A stretch of 64,000 nucleotides of DNA from Tianweitania sp. UT-5YL-CI-8. Lineage in GTDB: Bacteria > Pseudomonadota > Alphaproteobacteria > Rhizobiales > Rhizobiaceae. The stretch spans positions 20,752 to 84,751 of the forward strand of contig NZ_JASCRR010000016.1 of assembly GCF_030010215.1 (NCBI RefSeq), written 5' to 3'. The notes below the pieces were generated by a model. The model made no database searches, was not told the origin of the DNA, and worked only from the letters and a program-made list of their open reading frames with translations. Both the position numbers and the translations under genes were made by a program. Positions 8,848 through 17,444 of the stretch are shown one piece after another. Each line of letters opens with the position of its first letter. Within the stretch, counting starts at the first letter, position 1.

Positions 8848-9751
8848 CGATTTCCCGGCTGAATTTGTCGAGCTCCTGGCTGAGGAACTCGATCACGGAT
8901 TCCGTCGCATGGGTCAGCTGCCGGTCGCGCGGCGCAACGATGCCGACCTGCATGTTCTGCAGATTCGAGCCGGCTATCGGCACCGCCACCATGTCGCCCG
9001 CGCGCAGTTCGTCGACCAGACCCAGGGGCGTGAAGAAGGCGACGCCCAGCCCCGACAGGATCAAAGGCTTCAGCATCATCTGGTTGTTGGTGGCGACGAG
9101 CGTGCGGCCAATACGGTCGAGCGAGGCGAGCTCGAAGGCGATCATCGAGCTCATCACCTCGTTGTCGAGCTGCAGCAAAAGCTTGAACTGAGCGCATTCC
9201 TGCAGCGTGACCGACTTGAGCTTGGCGATAGGGTGATTGCGCGCCACGATAACCATCAGCGGCATCGCCACGCCGTAGACCAGCTTGATGTCCTGTGGCC
9301 GGGCAAGATCGAAGGTGATGCCTATATCGACGTCGCCTTCCGCCACGAACCGGAAGATGTTGTTGTAGTTGTCTGTGCGGATGCGGAAATCGACGGCCGG
9401 GTGTTTCTTGTGAAACGCCATGATTTGCGTCGGCATGAAATGGATCGCCAGGCTGTCGAGGCAGGCGATGTGAACGCGGCCGGTCTTCTTGCCGCGCAAA
9501 TCGCCGAGGTCGCTTTTCATCACCTCATATTGCTGCAGCGTCTCGCGCGCATGGCGCAGCACGATCTTGCCCGTAGTCGTCAGCCTGAGACCGTCGGAAA
9601 AGCGGTCGAACAGCGGCGTGCCGAGCTCGTCCTCGAGCTTCTTGATCTGGCGGCTGACGGCGGAGGTGGCGACATGCAGATCCTCCGACGCCTTGCGGAT
9701 CGAGCCCGACCGGGCCACGGCGACGAAGTATTTGAGAATGCTGGCGTGCAT
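8828..9751 (-). CDS. LysR-type transcriptional regulator
   Basis: A 307-residue LTTR. The N-terminal winged helix-turn-helix (residues 1-60) contains GSIRKASEDLHVATSAVSRQ and LEDELGTPLFDR; residues 90-295 form the periplasmic-binding-like effector domain. It lies within the operon between the enoyl-CoA hydratase (36 bp upstream) and the amidohydrolase (20-bp overlap). It probably controls the cluster, sensing the substrate or a CoA intermediate. Being co-directional and internal, rather than divergent, is less usual for LTTRs. Confidence 0.9.
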   Translation of the reverse strand: MHASILKYFVAVARSGSIRKASEDLHVATSAVSRQIKKLEDELGTPLFDRFSDGLRLTTTGKIVLRHARETLQQYEVMKSDLGDLRGKKTGRVHIACLDSLAIHFMPTQIMAFHKKHPAVDFRIRTDNYNNIFRFVAEGDVDIGITFDLARPQDIKLVYGVAMPLMVIVARNHPIAKLKSVTLQECAQFKLLLQLDNEVMSSMIAFELASLDRIGRTLVATNNQMMLKPLILSGLGVAFFTPLGLVDELRAGDMVAVPIAGSNLQNMQVGIVAPRDRQLTHATESVIEFLSQELDKFSREIDDIVRK

Positions 9752-9787
9752 CTGCGGCCCCCGGATAGCTCTCCGGCTATACCATGC

Positions 9788-10561
9788 TCACCGGCCGCGC
9801 CAAACAGGCGCCCGTTTCTCCTGGAACGCCGCCACCCCTTCCAGCGCATCCTCGCTGGTCAGCGCCCTCACCAGAGCCGGGGTCCGTAGCGACTGCGCCT
9901 CTGAAGGGCTGAGATGGCCGGTGCGGTTGACCGTTTGCTTGATCGCCCTGAGCGACAGCGGCGCGCAGGCGACGATATCCGTCGCCCAGCGGTCGACGGC
10001 GGAATCGAGGTCGGCCGCATCCACAACCTCGTTGACAATGCCGAAGCCGAACATTTCCTCGGCGCTAAATTGGCGGCCGGTCAGCATGACAGCCATGGCG
10101 CGGTTGAACGGGATCTTGCGTTGCAGAAGCACCATTCCGCCATCCAGCGGCATGCGGCCGACGCGTGCTTCCGGCAGGCCGAATTTGGCCGTGCGCGCCG
10201 CCACGACGATGTCGCAGCCCAGCACCATCTCGAAGCCGCCACCCAGTGCATAGCCGTTGACGCGCGCGATCACCGGCACGTCCAGGCTGCGCCGGAACGA
10301 CAGACCGCCAAAGCCGTTCGGCCGGCTTTCCGCCCAATAGTCGAGCCCGGACTTTTCGACACCCTTGAGGTCGGCGCCAGCGCAGAAGGCTTTCTCGCCC
10401 GCACCCGTCAGCACAACGCAGCTGATGTCGTCGCGGCCTTCGATCTCGCTCCAGATGGTTTCGAGCTGTCGTTCGGCTTCGCCATTGACGGCGTTCAGCC
10501 GATCCGGCCGGTTGAGCGTGACGCGGGCAATGCGGCCTTCGACCGAGAATTCGACACTCAT
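9788..10561 (-). CDS. Enoyl-CoA hydratase/isomerase family (CaiD-like)
   Basis: A 257-residue crotonase-fold enzyme. The oxyanion hole is visible in CAGADLKG and in NGYALGGGFEMVLGCD, and the acid region in GLPEARVGRMPLDGG. Crotonases hydrate or isomerise enoyl-CoA thioesters. The pairing with a class III CoA transferase (ATGA overlap) recalls caiB-caiD of carnitine metabolism, and the AESRPNGFGGL insert is similar to CaiD-type proteins, but the wider cluster does not encode the carnitine-specific transporter. The thioester substrate is probably made by that CoA transferase. Confidence 0.88.
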   Translation of the reverse strand: MSVEFSVEGRIARVTLNRPDRLNAVNGEAERQLETIWSEIEGRDDISCVVLTGAGEKAFCAGADLKGVEKSGLDYWAESRPNGFGGLSFRRSLDVPVIARVNGYALGGGFEMVLGCDIVVAARTAKFGLPEARVGRMPLDGGMVLLQRKIPFNRAMAVMLTGRQFSAEEMFGFGIVNEVVDAADLDSAVDRWATDIVACAPLSLRAIKQTVNRTGHLSPSEAQSLRTPALVRALTSEDALEGVAAFQEKRAPVWRGR

Positions 10562-11715
10562 GCCGCGTTGCCTCTGACAAGCCGGGTCTCGGCCAAGATT
10601 TCCTCATTGTGCTGGCCGAGCGTGGGCGGAGCCAGGCGAACGGAAACCGGCACCGCCGACATGTCGATGGGCGAGCCGATGAGCCTAACCGGCCCGGCAG
10701 CGGTTTCACCAGCTTCGAGGATCATCTTGTTGATGAAGGTTTGCTCGTCCTGCAGCGCCTCTGGCAGCGACCGAACCGGCGCGCAGAGGATGTCGACCTC
10801 TTCGAGCCGCTTCAGCCAGTGCGCCGTCGTGTTCTTGGCGAAGTTCTCGCGGAACACGGCTTGAAGGTCGGGCCGATTCAGCATCTGCTGGTCGAAGTCC
10901 TTGTATTCGGGCTTGGCTGACAAATCCTCGATTTCGAGCGCGTTGCAGATGTCCTGCAGCGGGTTCTGCTTGAAGGCGCCGACCATGACCAGCGCGCCGT
11001 CGGTGGTGTCGAACACGCCCGTCAGCGGGAATGCACCCCAGTTGAGGTCCTTGCCGCGCATCATATGCGTGGCGCCTTCCTGCATCTGCATCGCCAGCAT
11101 GGAGCTGTAGAGGCTGACGGCGACCTGCTGGCCTTCGCCCGTCTTGTTCCGGTGCAGCAGCGCCAGGAGGATGCCCTGCACCAGATGCATGCCAGCGGAA
11201 TAGTCGGCCAGCGGCGTGGCATAGATCGAGGTCGGATGCGAACTGTCGGACTTGCGCCGCATCACACCCGACAGCGCCTGGGCCAGGATGTCCTGTCCGC
11301 CCTTGTGCCGGTAGGGACCTTCAAGGCCGAAGCCGGTGCCGACGGCAAAGATGATGCCACGGTTGAGCTTTTTCAAATCCTCATAGCCGAAACCCATCCG
11401 TTCCATGACACCGGGGCGGAAATTGTTGACCACCACATCGGCGGTTTCCAGGAGCGCCAGCACCGCCTGCCGCGCATCTTTCTGCTTCAGGTCGAGCGCC
11501 AGGCTCTTCTTGTTGCGGTTGAGCGAGCAGAAGACCGGATTGTTGAGCCCGTCCGGATCGGAGCCGAGCGACCAGCGCGACAGGTCGCCGATGCCGTTCT
11601 TCTCGATCTTGATGACCTCGGCGCCATAATCCGCCAGCATCTGGGTGCAGCACGGCCCGAGCATGACTTGGGTGAAATCGACGACGCGAATGCCGTCCAG
11701 GGGTAGAACGCTCAT
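10558..11715 (-). CDS. CaiB/BaiF (family III) CoA transferase
   Basis: A 385-residue family III CoA transferase. It moves CoA between carboxylic acids through an aspartyl-CoA anhydride. Seen: the opening LPLDGIRVVDFTQVMLGPCC, DYGAEVIKIEKNGIGDLSR, LDLKQKDAR and NFRPGVMERMGF. The catalytic Asp is expected in GQDILAQALSGVM. ATGA overlaps join it to the FAD oxidoreductase upstream and the enoyl-CoA hydratase downstream. It likely activates an acid produced by the pathway so that the hydratase can act. Confidence 0.9.
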   Translation of the reverse strand: MSVLPLDGIRVVDFTQVMLGPCCTQMLADYGAEVIKIEKNGIGDLSRWSLGSDPDGLNNPVFCSLNRNKKSLALDLKQKDARQAVLALLETADVVVNNFRPGVMERMGFGYEDLKKLNRGIIFAVGTGFGLEGPYRHKGGQDILAQALSGVMRRKSDSSHPTSIYATPLADYSAGMHLVQGILLALLHRNKTGEGQQVAVSLYSSMLAMQMQEGATHMMRGKDLNWGAFPLTGVFDTTDGALVMVGAFKQNPLQDICNALEIEDLSAKPEYKDFDQQMLNRPDLQAVFRENFAKNTTAHWLKRLEEVDILCAPVRSLPEALQDEQTFINKMILEAGETAAGPVRLIGSPIDMSAVPVSVRLAPPTLGQHNEEILAETRLVRGNAA

Positions 11716-13076
11716 TCTGCGGCCTCCAGGTAAGTGGCGTTTTCAGACGGGGTATCGCCGGGATCGGCTCCTTGCGCCCGCATCTGTTGTTGAATCTTGG
11801 CAACATTGGCATGCCGCGCGACCACGCCCGCATTGAGCGCAACGGTTGCGGCAACGCCTGCCGCCTCACCCATCGCCATGCAGGGCGGGATTTCGCGGCT
11901 CGATTTCTGCGCCTGCGGCGTCGCCGAATAGTGCCGGCCGGCGACGATGAGCTGGTCGATCTCACGCGGCAGCATGGCGCGGTATGGCGTATAATAATCG
12001 CGGCCGCGGCACACCGTATCGGCGAAATGCCTGCGGTTCATCACATCGTCCTTGGTCACGACATAGGCGCCTTCGAGCAGGCGGGTCTGCCGCACACCGG
12101 TCTGCGGCGCGAAGTCGACGATGTAGGCTTTTTCGAAGCCTGGGAAGTTGGCCCGTGCGAAGTCCAGAAGGTTCTGGATGCGGTTGCGGCCTTCGACCTC
12201 GGCACGGGTGAGGTCCTCGACCTTCAACCCGCTCAGCTTGGGGATATGCGGGCAGTTGAGCCAGACGATGCCGGGCAACGGCGTCTTCAGCCACCAGAAC
12301 GACCAGCAGCCGCCGATCAGGCGCTTGGCCTCGTGGTCGAGCCGCTTGAAGCGTTCCGGTTCCTCGAATTCGAAGCGCTCTGCAGCCTCGGTGTCGACAC
12401 CGCCCCAGCGGGATACATTGGTCAGGATGAACGAGCCTTCCGTGTGCTGCGCGCCAGCACTTGCTGCGACGTCCAGGTCGCCCGTGGTGTCAATCACGAT
12501 GTCGCCCATAATGGCCTCGCGGCCCGACTTGGTCTGGCAGATCACACCCTTGATGGTGTTGCCTTCCATGATTGAGGACGAGAACCAGCTGTGGGTGCGC
12601 AGCTTAACGCCGGATTCGCGGATCACATCATAGGCCGCGCGCTTGAAGCCGTCCGGATCGAAGGCTGCTGAATAGCAGATCGGATGCGGCATGGACTGGG
12701 TGTGGAAGTCGAACAGGCCCCAGCGCGCCCAGCGCCGCCAGGCTTCTGGCGTGTCGCGCATGTCGAGCTCGCGGTCGCGGTCGGTCGGTGTGACGCAGAG
12801 GTCCCATTTTTTCATGCGCTCGATCATCTCCATGCAGATGCCCTGCACGGTGATCTCGAGCTTGTTGGTCATGTCGTCGAGCACCAAGACCATGCCGCCG
12901 GCGGCAAGGCCTCCTACATAGGGATAGCGTTCGAGCAGCGTCACGCTCGCGCCGTTGCGGGCCGCCGAGACGGCCGCCGAGATGCCGGCAGGCCCGCCGC
13001 CGACGACGACGACATCGGAGCGGTCGACGATGCGGACATCTCCGCCGGGTTCGCTGATGGTTGCAGTCATGTCCAA
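11712..13076 (-). CDS. FAD-dependent oxidoreductase (FAD_oxidored family)
   Basis: A 454-residue flavoprotein. The N-terminal Rossmann motif is VVVVGGGPAGISAAVSAARNG, ending in the acidic LLERY that binds the FAD ribose. Later segments, GDIVIDTTGDLDVAASAGA and QLIVAGRHYSATPQAQ, with a Met/Gly-rich AMGEAAGVAATVAL, fit FAD_oxidored proteins that often start catabolic pathways. It is separated from the ABC permease gene by 74 bp and overlaps the CoA transferase gene by ATGA. The substrate is unknown; it is the likely first enzyme on the imported compound. Confidence 0.86.
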   Translation of the reverse strand: MDMTATISEPGGDVRIVDRSDVVVVGGGPAGISAAVSAARNGASVTLLERYPYVGGLAAGGMVLVLDDMTNKLEITVQGICMEMIERMKKWDLCVTPTDRDRELDMRDTPEAWRRWARWGLFDFHTQSMPHPICYSAAFDPDGFKRAAYDVIRESGVKLRTHSWFSSSIMEGNTIKGVICQTKSGREAIMGDIVIDTTGDLDVAASAGAQHTEGSFILTNVSRWGGVDTEAAERFEFEEPERFKRLDHEAKRLIGGCWSFWWLKTPLPGIVWLNCPHIPKLSGLKVEDLTRAEVEGRNRIQNLLDFARANFPGFEKAYIVDFAPQTGVRQTRLLEGAYVVTKDDVMNRRHFADTVCRGRDYYTPYRAMLPREIDQLIVAGRHYSATPQAQKSSREIPPCMAMGEAAGVAATVALNAGVVARHANVAKIQQQMRAQGADPGDTPSENATYLEAAE

Positions 13077-13150
13077 TTCCTCCTGTTTGAGGCAGCAAAA
13101 GGCCGGGCTGTCAGCAATGACAGCGCGCTAAGCCTCGCGAAAACTTCGGT

Positions 13151-13987
13151 TTAGTGTTGAGCGTCAGGCTTCCAGCGGACCACCTTGGATTCGATGAAGG
13201 AGACGACGAAGAACAATGCCACAGCCAGTCCGGCGGCAATGACCACGGTGGCGTAGAGCAGCGGCGAGCGAAAATTGTAGGTCGCCTCGATGATCAGCGC
13301 GCCGAGCCCATAGCTCGAACCGATCCATTCGGCCACGATGGCCCCCATCACGCTGCTCGTCGCCGCGATCTTCAAGGCTGCGAACAGGAAGGGGAGCGAC
13401 GCCGGCAGGCGCACCTTCCAGAACACCTCGGAATTGCTCGCCGACAGCACCCGCATCAGGTCGAGCATTGCCGGGCTCGCCGCTTTCAACCCTTGGACCA
13501 TGTTGACCAGTGTCGGGAAGAAGCAGATCAGGCCGGCGATGATGATCTTGGGTGCGATGCCATTGCCGAAGATCAGCACCAGGATCGGGGCCAGTGCTAT
13601 GATCGGGATCGACTTGATGATCACGGCGATGGGATAGAACGCCTTCTCGGCCGTCGAGCTGTAGACGAACCAGACGGCCAGGAGGATGGCGATGAGGTTG
13701 CCGAAGATGAAGCCGAGGAAGGCTTCCAGCAGCGTCGGCAGCAAATTGGCCCAAAGGATCGCGCCATTCTCGCCGAAGGCATAAAACACCTCGACGGGGC
13801 TTGGTGCCATAAAGGTCGGAACAGCGAAGAACCAGACCACGAACTGCCACAGCGCGACGCAACCGGCGACGGCGAGGATCGCCGGATAATGGTTGGCGAA
13901 GAAGCCTAAAATGGCGTCCGTGACGCCGCTGCGTTTTGCGTCGGAAACGGAGACGCCTTGCTTGGAGCCTTGTACGACATCGGACAT
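13151..13987 (-). CDS. ABC transporter permease (SsuC/TauC/ThiX type)
   Basis: A 278-residue inner-membrane permease with about six helices. The BPD-type loop lies around GLKAASPAMLDLMRVLSASNSEVFWKVRLPASLPFLFAALKIA. It belongs to the nitrate/sulfonate/taurine/thiamine-precursor permease group. The ATG at 13985-13987 overlaps the ATPase stop by one base (TGATG); a longer reading to 14203 lies inside the ATPase gene. It works with the ATPase and Tat-exported binding protein encoded upstream. Confidence 0.9.
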   Translation of the reverse strand: MSDVVQGSKQGVSVSDAKRSGVTDAILGFFANHYPAILAVAGCVALWQFVVWFFAVPTFMAPSPVEVFYAFGENGAILWANLLPTLLEAFLGFIFGNLIAILLAVWFVYSSTAEKAFYPIAVIIKSIPIIALAPILVLIFGNGIAPKIIIAGLICFFPTLVNMVQGLKAASPAMLDLMRVLSASNSEVFWKVRLPASLPFLFAALKIAATSSVMGAIVAEWIGSSYGLGALIIEATYNFRSPLLYATVVIAAGLAVALFFVVSFIESKVVRWKPDAQH

Positions 13988-14808
13988 CAGCATTCCTCCA
14001 GCAAAGCGCGCAGCTTGGCGGTGATGCGGATGAACTCGACCGTGTCGCGCATCGCAAGCTTGCGGGGATAGGGCAGGTCGACCTTCATGAATTCCTTCAC
14101 CCGGCCGGGATGCGATTCCAGCATCAGCACGTATTGGCCCAGGAACACCGCTTCCGGAATGGAGTGGGTGACGAACAGGATCGTCGTGCCGGTCTCCTGC
14201 CACAGCCGCAGCAGCTCTTCGTTGAGCTTGTCGCGGGTGATCTCGTCCAGCGCCCCGAAGGGCTCGTCCATCAACAGGATGCGCGGCCGGGTGATCAGCG
14301 CGCGGGCAATCGCCACGCGCTGGCGCATGCCGCCCGAAAGCTCATGCGGCAAAGCCTTTTCACGGCCTTTCAGCCCCACCAGAGCCAGCATTTCCTCCGG
14401 ATCGGCCGTCCGCTGGGAGGAGCTGTGCTTGCCGACTTCCAGCGGCAGGCTGACATTGTCGATAGCACTGCGCCAAGGCAGCAACGTTGCTTCCTGGAAC
14501 ACGAAGGCGAAGTCGCGGCCCTCGCGCGCTTTCTTGGGCGGCTGTCCTAGCACCGAGATCGAGCCGTCCGAGACATGAACCAGATCGGCCACGGCTCGCA
14601 GCAGCGTGGACTTGCCGCAGCCCGAAGGCCCCAGCATGGTGACCAGCGCGCCTTCCGGAACCTCGACGGAAACATCGGAAAGCGCGGTGAATTCCGAACC
14701 CTTGCTGCCGAAGCGGATATGCAGGTTCTTGACCGACACTGCCGAACCCGCTGCCTCAGTGTGCCGCACGGGTTGCATCATCTGAGCGGCGCCAAGCATC
14801 TCGCTCAC
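13987..14808 (-). CDS. ABC transporter ATP-binding protein (SsuB/TauB type)
   Basis: A 273-residue ATPase. Walker A GPSGCGKSTLL, Q-loop in FVFQEATLLPW, signature LSGGMRQRVAIARAL, Walker B ILLMDEPFGALD and H-loop FVTHSIPEA are all present. The GTG at 14806-14808 overlaps the binding-protein stop as GTGA; an internal ATG three codons later is an alternative. It powers import by the neighbouring permease. The closest functional group is sulfonate/nitrate/taurine/pyrimidine-precursor importers. Confidence 0.92.
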   Translation of the reverse strand: MSEMLGAAQMMQPVRHTEAAGSAVSVKNLHIRFGSKGSEFTALSDVSVEVPEGALVTMLGPSGCGKSTLLRAVADLVHVSDGSISVLGQPPKKAREGRDFAFVFQEATLLPWRSAIDNVSLPLEVGKHSSSQRTADPEEMLALVGLKGREKALPHELSGGMRQRVAIARALITRPRILLMDEPFGALDEITRDKLNEELLRLWQETGTTILFVTHSIPEAVFLGQYVLMLESHPGRVKEFMKVDLPYPRKLAMRDTVEFIRITAKLRALLEEC

Positions 14809-15842
14809 CCGACCTTCTTGCGGATATCGGTGGTGGCGTCGAGAAGAGCCAGGCTCATCACGTCGTCCACCGTCGGCACCGTGCCCTTGAACTGGCCGAG
14901 ATCGGCATATGTCTTGAGCTGGGCTTCCCAGTTTTCCTTGCTCATCGCACCCCAGCCATTGGCGACCGTCGTTTCGTTGAAGGCGAAGGTCATCAGAGGA
15001 CCGATGGCCTCCAACTCGCTCGCCTTGTCGAGGTTCGGATAGGCCTTGACCAAGATATCCACGGCTTCCGCCTGGTTGTCGCGGGCATAACCCCAGCCTT
15101 TGGCGGTGGCGGCGATGAAGCCGGTCAGGTCCTTGGTGTTGTTCGCGAGCTGGTCGTCGGTGGTGTAATAAACGTTGGCGTAAAGCTGGATACCGGTGTC
15201 CCAGAGCAGCATGTCGGTACGGTCGTCGCCCAACACCTTGAGCGCGTTGACGTTGGTCAGCCAGCCCACGACGGCATCGGCCTGGCCGGTCACCAGCTGG
15301 TTCATGTCGGCGCCCATATTGACTACCGTGACCTGATCCTCCGCGATGCCGTTCTTGGCCAGGAGCGCACGCAGCAGGATGGCGCCCGTGGGCTGGATCG
15401 CGACCGTCTTGCCGACCATGTCGGCGGGCTTTTCGATCGGCTTGGATTTCTTGGAGAAGTAGGCGTAGGGGTGCTTCTGGTAGCCTGCAGCAATCGCCTT
15501 GATCGGAACGCCGGCCGAACGCGCCAGCATCACTGAGGGGCTGGACGAAATCTGGCCGACATTGGACTGGCCTGACGCGACGCCGGCAACGCCGTCGACA
15601 TTCGGTCCGCCGGGCACGATTTCGAGCTCGATGTCCTGTTCGGCATAAAAGCCCTTCTCGATGGCGACCACTTCGCCGAGCAGACCGTTGGAGGCGAGCC
15701 AGCCGAGCTGCATGCGGATTTTGGCGAGACCCTGCGCATTCGCGCCGGAAACGGTGAGCATGGTCTGGCTTGCTGCCGCCAGCCCGCCCAACAGGGCTGC
15801 ATTGGTCAGGAAGCCACGGCGGTTCATGGTGAAGTTCGACAT
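14805..15842 (-). CDS. ABC transporter substrate-binding protein, NMT1/SsuA-like, Tat signal
   Basis: First gene of the catabolic operon. From the ATG at 15840-15842 (AAGGGG ribosome site) it encodes 345 residues. The N terminus MNRRGFLTNAALLGGLAAA, just after MSNFT, is a twin-arginine signal (RRGFLT) followed by a hydrophobic stretch and an ANA cleavage site, so the protein is probably folded before export. The body (IRMQLGWLASNGLLGEVVAIEKGFY) is the NMT1/SsuA/TauA class that binds sulfonates, pyrimidines or aromatic acids. The ligand cannot be named. A frame extending to 16064 is unlikely to be translated. Confidence 0.88.
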   Translation of the reverse strand: MSNFTMNRRGFLTNAALLGGLAAASQTMLTVSGANAQGLAKIRMQLGWLASNGLLGEVVAIEKGFYAEQDIELEIVPGGPNVDGVAGVASGQSNVGQISSSPSVMLARSAGVPIKAIAAGYQKHPYAYFSKKSKPIEKPADMVGKTVAIQPTGAILLRALLAKNGIAEDQVTVVNMGADMNQLVTGQADAVVGWLTNVNALKVLGDDRTDMLLWDTGIQLYANVYYTTDDQLANNTKDLTGFIAATAKGWGYARDNQAEAVDILVKAYPNLDKASELEAIGPLMTFAFNETTVANGWGAMSKENWEAQLKTYADLGQFKGTVPTVDDVMSLALLDATTDIRKKVG

Positions 15843-16051
15843 TGTATTCCCCTTTGTCGGTGCTGGATCGATGCGGCTTCTTATCTGCCTAGGGGAGCCG
15901 TTCATCGGACTGAGAGGGATGATGATCCGCTTTCGCGTTCGATAAAAGAACAATTTTTCGGAAGTTGAATTGCCGAAACGGCAACGCGCTGAAAATGCGT
16001 GGTGAGCCCGGATCATTGAACCGACGGCCCGAAGCGACACGAAGTCCAAAG

Positions 16052-16080
16052 AAAAAGGCGCCAACGCGGCGCCATTTTTA
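16052..16080 (-). terminator. Rho-independent terminator after tolB
   Basis: Read on the minus strand, a GGCGCC-GCGTT-GGCGCC hairpin is followed by TTTTTC, beginning 24 bp after the tolB stop. The A-run on the other side means it may also act weakly in the other direction. Confidence 0.8.
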
Positions 16081-16103
16081 AGAGGTGAGATTCTTGGCGG
16101 ACA

Positions 16104-17411
16104 CTAATCCAGCAAGGGCGACCAGGCCGGGTCGGACGCAAAGCCCTGAGCCGGAATTGCCTGCTCGTTGCGGCCCGTCAGGTCTATCGAGTACAGCTTC
16201 GGACCGCCGCCGCCCGCCGCCTCGCGGAAGAACATCAGCACCCGGCCATTCGGCGCCCAGGTCGGGCCTTCCTGCTGGAAGCCGGATGACAGGATACGCT
16301 CGCCGGAGCCGTCCGTGCGCATCACGCCGATCTGGAACTCGCCGCCGCTCTGCTTGGTGAAGGCGATGAGGTCGCCGCGCGGCGACCAAACCGGCGTCGA
16401 GTAGGAGCCGCCGCCGAAAGAGATGCGGTTCTGGCCGGAACCGTCCGCGCCCATCACATAGATCTGCGGCTGGCCGCCACGGTCGGAGGTGAAGACTACT
16501 TGGGAACCGTCAGGCGAATAGGACGGCGAGGTGTCGATGGCGCTGGAATTGGTCAGGCGCGTGGTGTTGCGGCTGCGCAGGTCCATCGCATAGATGTTGG
16601 AGTTACCGTCGTCGCGCAGCAGGCTCATGATCACCCGCTGCCCGTCCGGCGAAAAGCGCGGCGCGAATGTCATGCCGGGGAAATTGCCGACGAGTTCGCG
16701 CTGGCCGGTCTCGAGTTGCAGCAGGTAGACCCTGGGCTCGCCGCTCTCATAAGACATATAGGTGATTTCCTGCCGGCTCGGCGAAAAGCGCGGTGTCATC
16801 ACAATAGCGCGGCCATCCGACAGATAGCGCACATTGGCGCCATCCTGGTCCATGATGGCGAGGCGCTTCTTACGCTGGTTCTTCGGGCCGCTCTCGTCGA
16901 CATAGACGACGCGGGTGTCGAAATAGCCTTTTTCGCCGGTCAGCCGCTCATAGATGGCGTCGGCGATGATATGTGCGACGCGGCGGTAGTTGGCCTTGGT
17001 GGCGAAGAACTGCTCGCCGATCAGCTGCTGGCCGGCGAACGTGTCCCACAGGCGGAACTCGGCGCGCACGCGCCCGTCCGCCTCCTGGCTGACGCGGCCC
17101 GTCACCAGCGCCTGAGCGTTGATGACCTTCCAGTCCTCGAAGCGCGGTGCGGCATCGGGGTTGGAAATCTTTTCGATGAAGGCCCCCTTGTCGATCGGCG
17201 CGAACAGGCCGGAGCGCTTGAGGTCGGCGGAGACGATCTGCGAAATCTCCGCGCCCATCTTGTCGCCCGAGAGGAAATCGGTGATCGCGATGGGCAGCGG
17301 CTCGACATTACCCCTGTTGACGTCGATGACGATGTCGGCCCGCGCCGCGCCCGCGGCGAAGCCGCCGGCCAGAACCAGCCCGAGCATCAGGGCTTTTAAA
17401 ACTGCTTTCAT
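16104..17411 (-). CDS. tolB: Tol-Pal system protein TolB
   Basis: Periplasmic beta-propeller of the Tol-Pal envelope complex, which keeps the outer membrane attached during division. The ATG at 17409-17411 gives a 435-residue protein with a clean signal peptide ([17 protein letters not shown] to AARA); an upstream in-frame ATG at 17441 adds ten polar residues. The N-terminal D1 domain precedes repeated propeller blades, with [19 protein letters not shown] and [22 protein letters not shown] clearly periodic. It is fourth in tolQRAB. Unusually for the order, no pal gene follows: a terminator comes 24 bp after the stop. Confidence 0.95.
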   Translation of the reverse strand: MKAVLKALMLGLVLAGGFAAGAARADIVIDVNRGNVEPLPIAITDFLSGDKMGAEISQIVSADLKRSGLFAPIDKGAFIEKISNPDAAPRFEDWKVINAQALVTGRVSQEADGRVRAEFRLWDTFAGQQLIGEQFFATKANYRRVAHIIADAIYERLTGEKGYFDTRVVYVDESGPKNQRKKRLAIMDQDGANVRYLSDGRAIVMTPRFSPSRQEITYMSYESGEPRVYLLQLETGQRELVGNFPGMTFAPRFSPDGQRVIMSLLRDDGNSNIYAMDLRSRNTTRLTNSSAIDTSPSYSPDGSQVVFTSDRGGQPQIYVMGADGSGQNRISFGGGSYSTPVWSPRGDLIAFTKQSGGEFQIGVMRTDGSGERILSSGFQQEGPTWAPNGRVLMFFREAAGGGGPKLYSIDLTGRNEQAIPAQGFASDPAWSPLLD

Positions 17412-17444
17412 AGGTGGAACCTTGCCTCTGTGAATCGTCATGGC

